This document shows positions 11,581-23,457 of a stretch of 64,000 bases of DNA, piece by piece (position 1 is the stretch's first letter; every line of letters starts with the position of its first letter). Below the pieces are notes generated by a model that worked only from the letters and a program-made list of their open reading frames with translations, was not told where the DNA came from and searched no databases. Both the position numbers and the translations under genes were made by a program. The stretch is from the NCBI GenBank assembly GCA_024305405.1, contig JAKNDB010000086.1, forward strand, positions 1,363,001-1,427,000. The letters are read 5' to 3'. The DNA comes from Dirofilaria immitis. Its lineage: Eukaryota; Nematoda; Chromadorea; Rhabditida; Onchocercidae.

Positions 11581-14500
11581 TCATATCTTTGGGATATTGT
11601 TCAGCTCTGCCTCGTTGGTCCAATGATATTCCGGTGGCCCAGGTGAATAGCATATATTGTCCCTGGAAATGATTTCTCAAACTTCGAAATGCCATTTTGA
11701 AAGGACATACATCCAAAAGTGAAGCGATACTTCGGAAAGAGACTCTGCATGACGATCTACTTATGACATGCACATGTATTTTCTTCATTATGAAGCTTTA
11801 ATACTTGATGAATCATTTATGTTCAAAATCTTTCGTTTCCTGAATGAGGTCCTACTCGATTGTATATTTTTTTCCTGCTTAATTCACTTCAAAATATGAA
11901 TAAGGATTATTTTGGAATACAATGAAGTGATAAATGCAAATATAAATACAAATCGAGAGAACTTCTTACCTAAGAATACGATCTCCCAGAACCCAATACA
12001 TAAGATAGTAATTGCACATCTCATCATTAGCTGTATTTCCCATTGTATATTCTTTATCTTCATTGTTGTTCAGTACACAGCGAGAAGCCACCTGAAAAAA
12101 TCTGATTAGTCATATAATAAGTTATTTGCAAACTAGTCACAAGAACGAATTTTAATTTGGTCAAGCGTTATATTATAATTTCGTCCTTTTCTCTCTATGT
12201 TTTACTAATGAATAATAAGTTTTATTTTATTTTTATCTTCAAAAATTCATCCTGCTATTACTTTCGGTTTACAATCATTTTTATGACCTTATTGTTAGTT
12301 TCACATTGATTTGTTCAATCATTCATTTGAAATCGAAATTAAGGAATTTGCTTCAGAAATTAAAAATGAAAGCAATTAAGATTATGAATAAGAACAATGA
12401 TATTTCGCAGTTTCAATAGAGCTGTTTAAAAAGCTTCAAAAAACTAACTATATCGCCCTGCCGAATTGTGATATTCTTGTTGACTGATTGAAACATTTGC
12501 GGGAGGAGTGGATTTCGTTCGCCAATTAGCTCCCAGATATCCTGACCGTATTGATTCTCGCGAACCACCCAGCCACTAACCTGTTGTAATACTTATTTGT
12601 TTAACTTCCACCTTTAACCTATTTAGAAAAGAAATTTAAATACATGGAATAAAAGTCGATGAATAAACCTTGCTTATAAAATATGCTAATTGAAAAGTGA
12701 GAAGATTTAATTTAAAAGAAAGATAATTAATATATGAAAAACGATAATGCAAAATTCAGTTCCTATTAATGGCTTTTTATTAAATTATTATTGAAAAAAG
12801 ATATTATGCAAATTGTACTTTTAAAATTAATTAAAAACTGACTTTTCTCCATGGCGATGAGTATGTGCGCGGAATGCAAAGGATGTATTTCGATGTTCTC
12901 ATCAATAATACATGCCGTTTCAAATGTTTCTAAATTTGAATGAACACTCAAATATATATATATATATATATATAGCATAATTTAAACATTAAAAGCTCAA
13001 AATCAAATCTGAAGCTATAAAAAATATTTCCGAATTTGATACTATCCTATCGTAATTTTTTTATGTTGGTTTTTGTAATAGAACTTCTAGACGACTTAAT
13101 ATAGTTGGTTTCTTATCGCTCAGCAGTCTTGTGATATAAACTTTGCTTGCACCAAATAAATTGCATAAGGTATATAAAAAATAACCCTGCTCCTCTTGTA
13201 TAGAAGGGAGGTTAAATTTTCTCTTGTCAATGCAAAGAAGGGAGGTTAAATTTTACTCTTGTCAATGCAAACTAGGCATATCATAAAATCCAGCAAGTAT
13301 TGTAAAAATGTAACGATTCTATAATTTGAAAATTTTAAAATTTATCAATGGTAATACCTCTTTTGTTTGGAGGTAACTTTCCACCAGTTACCATCAGTAA
13401 GGTGGACGCCCGTTTACTCAATGGTCCAATTGTAGATTCGATATTTACACCAGAATAATCGGACCCGAGTTTTTTTATAATGCACCTGAAGTACGAGATA
13501 CTGAATTCCTGTATTTCCACCAACTTTGAATCCAACGCCTGCAAAGTCCATATTTTTCAATGTTTCTGACGACTGTCGTGCTAGCTTTTCTCAAATAAAA
13601 ATCATAATCTTCAGCAGATGCCACGTTACTTAGTTTTGGACGATTAAGATTTTTTTTTTTATAATGCACCAGGAATAGCGATGCTGAATTCCTGTATTTC
13701 CACCAATTTTTCACACAAAACAAAAGTTAAGCAAAAAGATGATTTTCATACTGAAATGTAAACATGAATAAACGAAATTTTCCCGAGGGAAGTTATTTGC
13801 GCTTTTATAAACTCCGTAAGAAAGCAAGTGCTGGCCAAAATTAAAAGTTAATTTTGTTTATTTTCTTAATCTTATATTTAATGTAAACCCAAAAATGATG
13901 AACTTCTATCTAAGTGATCTAAATTTGTAATTTTAGCAATAAGCCATTTTTGTATTGTTTAGTTTTAATTATCTTGTAGCGGAAATATTTATGGTAAGTA
14001 TTCGAAAAATTTTTGTATAACCATTAAAATATTAACTTTCAAATATCATATGATAAGTATCCACTGAATTTCCTTGCATAAAATTTTCAATTTTCCATTG
14101 ATTTTTCAAAGAAATCATTATAAATTGTCTCATTCACATAAGCAATAAATTGACAGTTAATATTATTCTCGGATGCTAGCAAATAACTCTTATTCACATT
14201 ATATATGAATTAATTATATTCTTCTGGTCAGATTTTTATCCGTCAGACTATCTTTTCTCGTCTCCTCGAATAAAGGATAGCATATATACGTTCATGTCAA
14301 ACCAATAACAAAATATAAATTCAATTTTATTGATAAACAAACAGATAAATTTAAATTATGAGGTATACCTTCCGGTAAATATAATTCGGGCGCATCTCTA
14401 CCCCAGCCATATAGAACACTCGGCTGACCGACACATATTGATGCTCGTTGAAAGTTTAGCCCAGCTGTCGTCATATCACCACAATCCCTGAAATATAGTT

Positions 14501-15917
14501 ATGTAACGTTATAAGCCTAAATGAAGCATGAAAGATGAAATGATGATACGGTTATGCTGTAACTCTGAAGATGCGTATTGAGATGAATAATGAATGACAC
14601 TATTAAAAAACTAACCAAATTGCCTCATCACTTCCTGGTTGATCACATCCAAATAGCAACATATGATGAGCCTTTTGCATCGTTGCAAAAGGCTTGTATC
14701 CAACTGAAAATAACATATATTAAGACAAACTTCATGAACAGTTAGTTCGATCAATTGGATGACGGATTTTGCTATTTTTAAAAGTTATTTAGACAAAATC
14801 ATGTAAAATTGTCCTTCTTTGGTTATCTCTGCTTTTTTTTTGTTTAAGACTGAAATTCCATGAAGAAAGGATATATAAACAATGAGCTGACCAATATAAT
14901 GTTCTGTAGTAGAATCGAGTGCAATTGCTGTACACAAATAAGAATCATTCTAAAAGCAAATGATTAAGTTGAAAGGTTGGTAGAATTGAATGACTCATAA
15001 ATTCTTAATTAGTGATAGTTTCCAAGTTCCAGTTTGTTGATTCAATCAAGATTATCTTTATTATGATAAATCAAAATCTAATTCCTCTCTCAGAAAAGCC
15101 TTTCTTCAATCGGGACATTTTTAAACATTCTTTCAATCATATGGTTGTTTTCATCTTTCCTTAAATTCAGTTCTATCTTCCTCGTTTTTAATTACATGTT
15201 TAATTATATTTTAATGACGTACTCTAGTTTTCTTATTTTTACGTGATTTTTTTAAAGAAAATTTAGGAAAAAATTTTTTTAGAAATAAAAAATTATTATA
15301 AATGGATGGCTCATAAATCGATTGTTCTCTTTAATTACTATTCGAACTTTTCTAATTAAAAAAACTAGTCAATATATTTCGTCTTTTTTCTCATTTCTAA
15401 CATTAAAGAGAAACTAAATTAAAGCGAAAGGATTTTCTGAATAATTTTCAAAAAATATACTATAAAAAAATATTATCACAATTATAGGATCACATGAATT
15501 TATTTTTAGCAAAAGCAGAAAAGGCGAAGAAATTAAGATTTCTCTCGATGCATGAAAAAACGTTTATGTATAGAAATCACTTTTAAATCAGGAAATCTCT
15601 CTATAAATAAAGTAGATGAAAAGAATGGTTTAAAAAATTCCACGGATTTTTCAAATCAATTTTGAAATACGAGAAAGAATAAGCTACAAGAGTCTAAGAA
15701 TTGTAAAATTATGATTCAATATTAAAACAAAAGAACGAAGATAAGGCTAAATAAAAAAATTAGTAGGATACTGTACAAGTAGACTAGCTTACCATGACTG
15801 GTTCAGCTCCAGGCATTCGTAGCTCAGTGATTTCATTAGCTACTGTTAATTGATAAATATTTAAAATTAATAATGAAAGAAGCGAAAAGAAAGCTTCTTG
15901 CAGCTTGAGAGCAACAT
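11581..15917 (-). CDS. pghm-1: Peptidylglycine alpha-hydroxylating monooxygenase (PHM)
   Basis: Secretory-pathway copper enzyme that hydroxylates C-terminal glycine of peptides, the first step of neuropeptide amidation. Nine exons are visible: 15793-15917 (hydrophobic signal peptide, NEITELRMPG), 14892-14949, 14616-14703, 14369-14487, 13358-13538, 12843-12929, 12449-12580, 11970-12091 and 11581-11662. Copper ligands of the family are all present: HH in AHHMLLFGC, His in LQVHY (CuA), HTH in RAHTHRHGEK (CuB) and the Met in NDEMCNYY. It ends AELNNIPKI with stop, with no lyase (PAL) domain, so this is the monofunctional form as in insect Phm; a separate PAL gene would be needed. Reading frame changes of one base occur in exon 1 (between the ATG and the signal peptide), at the A7 run near 13471-13477, and at the T run just before the HTH motif. 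The symbol is by analogy to C. elegans. Confidence 0.93.
12951..12974. repeat. (TA)n microsatellite
   Basis: About 12 TA units in a PHM intron, shortly upstream (in transcript sense) of the CuB-histidine exon. Confidence 0.9.
13203..13271. repeat. 34/35-bp tandem duplication
   Basis: Two adjacent copies starting at 13203 and 13237, each beginning gaagggaggttaaatttt and ending in ttgtcaatgcaaa. They differ by a single inserted base. The repeat lies in a PHM intron. Confidence 0.9.
13656..13715 (-). pseudogene. Decayed tandem copy of PHM exon 5 start
   Basis: About 50 bases match the true exon at 13477-13523, offset by 183-184 bp, including an uninterrupted 22-base identity (13685-13706 versus 13502-13523) that encodes GGNTGIQ. 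The copy lacks the acceptor and has a one-base deletion relative to the good exon, so it no longer encodes the LVLQVHY copper-ligand segment. It sits in the intron before exon 5 and is a partial exon duplication that has decayed. Confidence 0.75.
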
Positions 15918-17750
15918 TTTAGTTAGAATTAAGTCCTTGATGATCAATATTCTGATCGACTGAAGAGGCGTATTCCTAACTATGTCAATAGTTGATACTA
16001 ATGTCCGTTGCTATTGCTGGCTTCCTTATTGATCTGGACTGGTTGAGCTTGGCGCTTTTTATATTGCTTTACGAAGCATTGGCCATACTTTATAGGCCGC
16101 AAGAGGCATTATTAGAAAAATTTCTCATGTTTTACGGATATACATTTTATTGACATTGCTATCATCGTTCTTAATGCACCTCGCAGTAACTTTTATATTT
16201 TGCTTTTAATTGCAATGAAACGATAAAATTATTATTTACATGGGTAATTCTTGCTAATTCTGGAAATTGGCTTGGATGTTAAAGAAAGCGCATATATCTG
16301 TTTTGAATTTTAAATTATATTTTTGTTAAAATTAACTGAATAAATTAATTTATTGCGGACTGCCATTATGCACTTATAAGCTTCTATTATATATATCATT
16401 CATTTAAAGCATATCTGCTATGAGAAATGAATTTAAAGAAGAATACAACACATAACAAAACAATCTTCAACCTTCTACTTCCTATTTTAAAATAGAATTT
16501 CAAAGTGAATGTTCTAAACGAATGAATGAATTAAGAAACGAAGATATATATGTTAGAAAATTTTAACAGAAGCCGAAAATGAACCATTTTCTTATTAATT
16601 CATTAACTCAAGAAATTTTTAAACTTCCAATTTTACTTATTGCTTTTTTCGAGACGCAAATTCATCAAGCTTTTAAATGAATAAAACATATTTTGGGAAA
16701 CAATCAAAGATAATGTGATTAATCCCATATTTCTAGAATTTGTACATAGCCTTATAAATGAATGCAAATTGGATGATGTTCTGAATTTCGAGAGTTAACT
16801 GGAAAAATAAAATAAACGGCTTTAGTAAAGACAGTAAACGGATAAAATGAAGTGACACTATAAGCGAATATTCATTCAAGGATGAAAGTATGTTCGGAAA
16901 TAATAGGACCTGATATTATTACCGTTTTGTTATTTCGTTTATTAAAAGGAGATTGCTCTCAAATCTGGTGGCAACGATGAAAGGAAGAGACGAAAACTTC
17001 TTGTTTGTTAAATCGACAATTTTAATTTTGCAATTTGTTAAGAAATATGAAGTATGTGGAGCTCCTCTTTTAATTATCAGATTTTACAATAATCTCCTAT
17101 GAAATCTTGATTCAAAATTTTTGTAATTTTTAGCCAAGTCAAATCATCCTACGTATAATTCATTGGCAGTTTATTTAATGAAAAACGATAACAGCACATT
17201 TTTTAGAATTATTTATGAACGAAATATTTTCAGCTTTGAGATGCAACAAATTAAATTGTAACCATTCGCGCATGCAATAATTTCTTTGTATGAAGCATCT
17301 GACGTCTGCAAAACTTATTGATACTTTGATTTGTTCTCCAGTTTAATACATATTTTCCACAATTAAATAATGCGTAACAAATCCGAGGAAAGGATTCCAG
17401 TATTCCTCACACTTCGTATATTAGTTAGAAGTTACTAAGAATTTTATTTTGAACGATATTTGGAGACTTAATATCAAGAAATAGCTATAACTAATCGACA
17501 GCGTGTTTAGAAGACATTGTAATGAATTGCATTTCAGGATCTCTGAAATCTTTAAAGAACTAAAATCTTGAAATTGATGGAAGTCAGGATATTTTTCAGA
17601 AGTACTGGGATTTTTTAATGATTATAATCAGTATCGACTGCATTTTTTTGACTTTTTGATTGTTGAACATTGGATGGATTCCTTCTCTCTTAATTAAATT
17701 TGGCGACTCACTAATCTTACAGTCATCGTTGTCATCGTTATCGTTGAGGT

Positions 17751-17834
17751 CGAGTGATCATGAGAATTATCACGAAAATTTAAAATTAATCTCGAGCGAT
17801 CATGAAAATTATGACGAAAATTTAGAATTAATCA
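17751..17834. repeat. 42-bp tandem repeat, two copies
   Basis: Two adjacent 42-base units starting at 17751 and 17793. They lie in an open plus-strand frame (17660-17893), giving SSDHENYHENLKLI and SSDHENYDENLELI. The period is a multiple of three and some differences are silent, but no splice sites or homology support a real gene. Confidence 0.85.
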
Positions 17835-18828
17835 ATCTGGTGAACGGCAATATTGCAATTCTTTCCAAAATATTTTTAATTGGAGTTTTATAGACGATTC
17901 TACTATGATTTACTTTCTAATATATCACTTAGATTTCAAGAAGCAATTATGGAAAATATTGAATTATCAAATTGACTTCTGAAACGCACTTAGCTTTCGC
18001 ATTCGGTTTTATGCAGACTTATGTACTCCAACCCATGGTTATATATTCCTTCTTTTTGAAATGTTAGTGCTAACGATTGATTTCACATTGTTTTATTATA
18101 TAAAGCAGAAGATGAAATGTTTATAAAGGTAAGAGATTTTTCCGCAAGCACTCATACTTACACTTTTTTCACATCAAAATCGCCTTATTCAATAATACCT
18201 TCGTCGTCACTATTAAAAGATAGCTTACTAATTTCCATGAAACCAAAACAATATTCTAAAATGTTTTTACTATAATATATTTTTGGAGGAAATAGTGACC
18301 AATACACTCCTTTTCTTTTATAATTTCCCAAATTCCAATTCAGATTTCTAGACTTCGAAATTTTAGTTTATTTTTCAACGTTATTGAACGAAAGAGCAAA
18401 TTATTCAAAATAAATCAAAATTGATAAGGATACTATATTAACATATTTCTGCATTCTTATATAAGTAAGTACCAGGTAAAAACGAAAATAAGAAAAATGA
18501 CAAATCGTTTGCCGTATGTTCTGAAATCTGTGCCACTAATCAAAATAAATTTAGACTTTGGCTCAGGTCGTATGAATAAATTATCAAAAGCAAACGTTGA
18601 TCTTTGAAACATGAATTAAAATTCTCGCACTAAGATGCTGAAAACCAACCATTTACAATATCTAAATGAAGTACAGAATGTTTATGAAACTAATTGGGAT
18701 CTTTGTAGAATATTTCATGTATATTAATAGCTCAGTTAATTCCCGCAAGATGTTATGAAGAGATCAGAAATGCATGAAATAATATAGCATAACGAACTAT
18801 TACCCAAATTTTTACTTCGCAATTGAAA

Positions 18829-18881
18829 GTACCACGAGACCGATAGCAAACAAGTACCGTGAGGGAAAGTTGCAAAGAACT
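18829..18881 (+). pseudogene. Fragment of 28S (LSU) rRNA
   Basis: The run gagaccgatagcaaacaagt followed directly by accgtgagggaaagttgcaa (18835-18874) and agaact is the highly conserved LSU rRNA segment at the D1/D2 border, the site of the universal D2A primer (acaagtaccgtgagggaaag plus ttg). The next conserved bases (ttgaagagagag) are absent and flanking DNA is unrelated AT-rich sequence, so only about 50 bases of rRNA are present. This is a relic insertion, not a functional rRNA gene. Confidence 0.85.
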
Positions 18882-19896
18882 ATCCTGATCATATTTAGCC
18901 TTAGATGAGATTTACCGTATTTAATATTATTTCAAGGAACAAATGTTCTCATCATCTGAAACAGTAAGCAATGCACGCATTAATGATACTAGCAAATGTC
19001 AACATCAACATACAGAATTATATTTCTTTCATTGATGCTCTATTATTTACTCACTTCCTTTCAGACCCACAATTTTCGATACTGTTTCTAATAGCTTGAA
19101 TATCTTTATTGATTAGAAATTATATTTATCACTTTACGATTAAATTCAATTTGAATTCTTTTGGAAAACATTTTTAACATAGCTAGGGAATGTTAGCATT
19201 GTGTGATAAACTGTATCGCTTAGATAATAATTTTTCTAAGAATGAGCCAGTCTGTTTAATTCCAATTAATACATAATTATAGCCTGATCAGACAGTTACC
19301 AGAACTCCAGTCTACAGATAAGTCGTGTCTATACATTGAGCTATTTCATAATTGTTTACTGTTGGCTATGACAAAATCTATAAAAATATTTTCATTTTCC
19401 AATTTACAATTTTGGTAGTTACATATATATGTATATATATAGAAGCTAATACCTTTAACTATCAAAAACTCCTGTAAACCAGAGAATAATATTTGTGCAC
19501 ATGATCATATTTACAGTTAAAATCTATTATATTTAAAGTACAAGAGAAACATCATCTATATGAATTACTGCACCAGATAATAATTACCGATTCGATCTAA
19601 TTATAGAAAATGAAAATGCGATAAGAAATGATCTTCAATATTTTAATAACGACAAGAACAAATTATTTGGAAATATATGTATTTTGTAAAGAATTTGAAA
19701 AAAAAAAACACAGTCAACCGACATCTTGAGAATTTTTGATCATAATATTAATACTGAAGCTTTAAATCATTATAAAACAAATAATGTAATTAGTGCCAAA
19801 AAGTTTTTTAAAACAATAACTACTATTGATTTATTTCTTCTAAATGCTAACTGTAATAAAAATGTCGACATGGTTTAGCAGAAATTAGAGCCTGTT

Positions 19897-21278
19897 TTAG
19901 AATGCAATTCTCTTTCTCATTTTCTCTGCCGATTCTACTGGTACTTGATCATTTCTGCAACCAACCTCTTCTTCAGGAAATACATTTTCTAAGAAATTAC
20001 AAGTGAAAAAAAACATCAATCATCACAATCAGAACGAAAATACATAGCTGGAAAGAAATTGTTGAACCAAAAACTAACGAAAAGTGGATGAATAGAAAGT
20101 AGAACGAATAAATTCATGTGAAACAAGAGGAACCTTTTGATTTTCAGTTGTTTGCATATGTGTAAGAATTGCGCAGAAATGTGCATGAACAACTTCTTTG
20201 TCGAATTCGTGACGACCAAAGATATTATTGCAATCTGTAGCTGTGTAAGTGCATGGGAATGATGGTCGATTCACCTGGAATACGTGAAACTTCGTAACAG
20301 ATGATAAAAGGTACAAATCTTTCGTAAAAACATAGGAAAATGTTTTGATAGAACAGACGAAAAAATTACAATTAGTCATTCTGAATTTCACTTAAATCAA
20401 TCCAATATGATCAAAAATTAACAAATAGAATGAAGGGATTATACGATAATTTTGCTGAAACAACAGAAGTCGTTACCAAACATTTGATACCATTTCTGAG
20501 TTTCAGGTGAACATGGTAAAGACTACATGAACAACCACAATGTTTTCGATTTTTTCGTATAATATGACAGATCCCATGGTCATCCTTGAAGTAAAATTTA
20601 AACTTAATTAAAAAATTTTCAAGAAATAAAATATTTAGAGAAGAAATAATTAAAACACTGATTAAAAGTTCGAAAGATATTTTACTCATTTCATGTATTC
20701 ATTCATTCATATTATTTGCTCGTAACTGTAAACTATTTAGGACACGATGAAATACATAGCATTATAATATAAAAGATTCGAGCTGACTTTCAGAAATTTT
20801 TGAAACCTGCACTTTTCAGTTTTAATAATCTAATTTTTCAACTGAGCGGACGAAAATTATCTTCGTCGAAACTTCTTTCTTTTTACCTGAAATTAAAGAA
20901 TCCGCAGAGCATGTTTCTACATAAAGTTGAAAATATCGTTATCAACACATTTTGATATACCGTTTGGAATATTTATTGAAAATATTCTTCAATATTCTTC
21001 CAGATGTTTCTGATTCTTCAATATCTACATTTGTGATCATTTTTATTTTTGATAATGTCTGATCCACTGCACTTTTTATCACTAATTCGTACTTCTTTTT
21101 CTGCGAAGTTTTTATCATACGAGTTGCAATATCCTCGTTTATGTTTAGTTCGTATTGTGGACACTCTTTCAACCGAATCATCTGCAATCGTGAGACTGAA
21201 AAGAAAAATAATTAAAATAAGATTTGAAATCCAAGATTCAAATGCCAAATCTGAACAAAAGCATTTACTAATAAGCAA
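19897..21278 (-). CDS. Putative secreted cysteine-rich protein (uncertain model)
   Basis: Several minus-strand segments look like exons of one gene. A hydrophobic leader is ILIIFLFSLTIA at about 21200. It is followed by VERVSTIRTKHKRGYCNSYD, with a second overlapping frame YELVIKSAVDQTLSKIKM. A 20476-20583 exon reads DDHGICHIIRKNRKHCGCSC. Next comes VNRPSFPCTYTATDCNNIFG near 20276, and a last exon PEEEVGCRNDQVPVESAEK ends with a stop at 19897. The donor at 20475 and acceptor at 20277 join in phase. The first exon shows two competing frames, as would follow from a one-base error like those in neighbouring genes. I do not recognise the family. Cysteines plus a leader suggest secretion. It could be two genes or partly noise. 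Confidence 0.4.
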
Positions 21279-23457
21279 ATACTGATATCGGGAGTTTAGT
21301 ATAAAATGAAATTACTGCCTATAAAACAATTCATATACCGAACAATACAAAAATAAAGGATTACTTGAAAAAGGTTGAAAACAAAGAAAATCAATCGTAA
21401 AAGAAATTTTATGGTAGCACAAGAACACAGAAACAAAAACCTTAGTTATATCATCACCAATCATATTATTTGCAGAGTGCAACTTCACGCATATCGAAAT
21501 GTTTCTTTTGCATTCCTGCAACCAAAACTTGGAATACTGAAGATGAAGATATTTAAAGGAAATTAATTACTAAATTAATTTTTCATAAATAGAATTAGTG
21601 CAGAATATTTCTCTAATGGAAACAAATATGGACACCATAGAAAAGGAATGAGCATTTTCCAAGCAAAACACAATTTTTATGTAATTCAAAAAGAATATAT
21701 GATTTAAACGTTAAAAACAAATCAAGCGTAAAACCATCAAATGATAGAATAACATCAAATCCCTGTGTCCTCTCAAAAGATAAATTTTTCAATCGAACTT
21801 CCTTTTACGCCTATAAATTATAGTTTTTTTTTTTTTTTTCCTTCTTAAAACAATGTTAATGTTTTAATTAGCAAAAAGCATCGCATCATTAATCTGATAT
21901 TTAAGGATGATCAACAACAATGGCAACAGTATATATGATCGATGAAATAAATGTCCTTAAACTTTTTTGGACAGTATATATGATTATAATGCAATTTTTA
22001 AGATGCTTAAATATTACTTTCACTGCAAAACTTCTTTTCATATTGTCTACTTATGCTTCTTTATTGGTGCACATACTGGCAATGATCTTAATACTTTACG
22101 TTTCGCAACACTGTGAAATTAATTGAAAGGATTGCACGGTATTCCTGTTCTACATTACCTACGCTAAATTTAATATGAACTCTGAAGCAAATAATATAGA
22201 CAAAAAAAAATTCCATGAAAGGAAGCAGTGTCTAACTAATCACATTATCACTGGCATATCTTATCTTCTCACAAAAAATATTACCTTAAAAAATCCAATA
22301 AAAACAAATATATAACCCATACAAATTTTTGTTTCATGATAGCATTTTAAAAAAATTTTACCTTCTACTATTGTTTGCATTGCTATTTATATCACTCTCT
22401 TCGAAAGTGTTCTTCGAATTATCAGTGTACGTCAAATCTTAATAAATTAAAGAGATGAAATTCAAATAAATTATACTGAATTCCTTCAGACATCTTCAAG
22501 AACATATTTTTATTGTAAAAGGCTATCTGGTAGTGATTCAGTTTAATAGTATTAGCGGTAATGGAAAGGCACAAGATAGACAGGCATACCACCGATATGC
22601 TTGAATTGGCAGCAACAATTTATTGCTTTTTATATAATAATAATTGGTTCTTCTCATCGTGCTATCACTTCAACTTCCTTGCTTTTCGAGGAAATCTCAT
22701 CTTCACCTCAGCTCTCCATCCCGTAGTGACAAAGCTCAAAACATGGTTGCATGTCAGACCCCGGTGTAATTGTCGACAGTAGGAAGTGGAAAAAATGTTA
22801 CTTAAAATAAAGGAACATACGATATTGGAGACATATATGGGATTCAGTAGAGATACCCAATGACACGACATCACGTAATTCTAAATTAAAAACAGCTCTT
22901 GCTCAATGAATAGTGTTGAATGAGTTGACATCACACCAGGCTTCTTGCTATCACCTTTTGATAGGATAAGGTATATATGATTCATATCAGAGAACAGGCT
23001 TAAAACAGTTCGTAATGGATTTTTCGCTGCAATAGGAAATCTTTTGTCATAATCAATCTGCTTGATTAACTTTTGATTAGATGCAAAGCTTAGCAGTCAG
23101 CATTTCTCGTTCCTACGAGTTCTTTCGGTTTTTATTTTACGATTCATGAACGTGATCCAAATGAAGTTTAGTGAAATAAAATTCTGATTGAATGAATGGA
23201 TCATTTTTTGTTGTTTATTATCAATAGATGTAGTTCATGTTTATAAACCATAAAAACCTGAAGAATTTGAGTGGATTGAAAGAACGACATCAGTGAAGTG
23301 CACAGTGCAACAGTCAGCTCTTTTATTATAATGGAAAGATAAATAGAATGCGGCGTGAGTTTTCTCCATGACTTTTAGCTTTATTTAGCAAGGAAACATA
23401 CATATTTATCAAATATTATAATTAGCAAGAAAAGAATAAAAGAATATTAAATAGATA
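21279..23457. other. Intergenic region
   Basis: I see no convincing exon. There is a poly-T tract at about 21824-21840 and a repeated acagtatatatgat motif (21926 and 21971). Small frames at 22561-22874 on both strands overlap each other and match nothing. Confidence 0.4.

Larger units (their letters stand above)
15918..19896. other. Gene-poor intergenic region
   Basis: Nearly 4 kb upstream of PHM, and downstream of the putative secreted gene, with no supported exon. It holds the PHM promoter, a 42-bp tandem repeat (17751-17834) and a 28S rRNA fragment (18829-18881), each listed separately. Confidence 0.5.

Noticed and set aside
11513..11788. 91-codon minus-strand frame at the PHM 3' end
   Set aside because: The true last exon (11662-11581) uses another frame, reading YSPGPPEYHWTNEAELNNIP, and joins the previous donor in phase.
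22561..22874. Overlapping 73- and 69-codon frames on opposite strands
   Set aside because: They shadow each other and show no motif, exon border or family resemblance.
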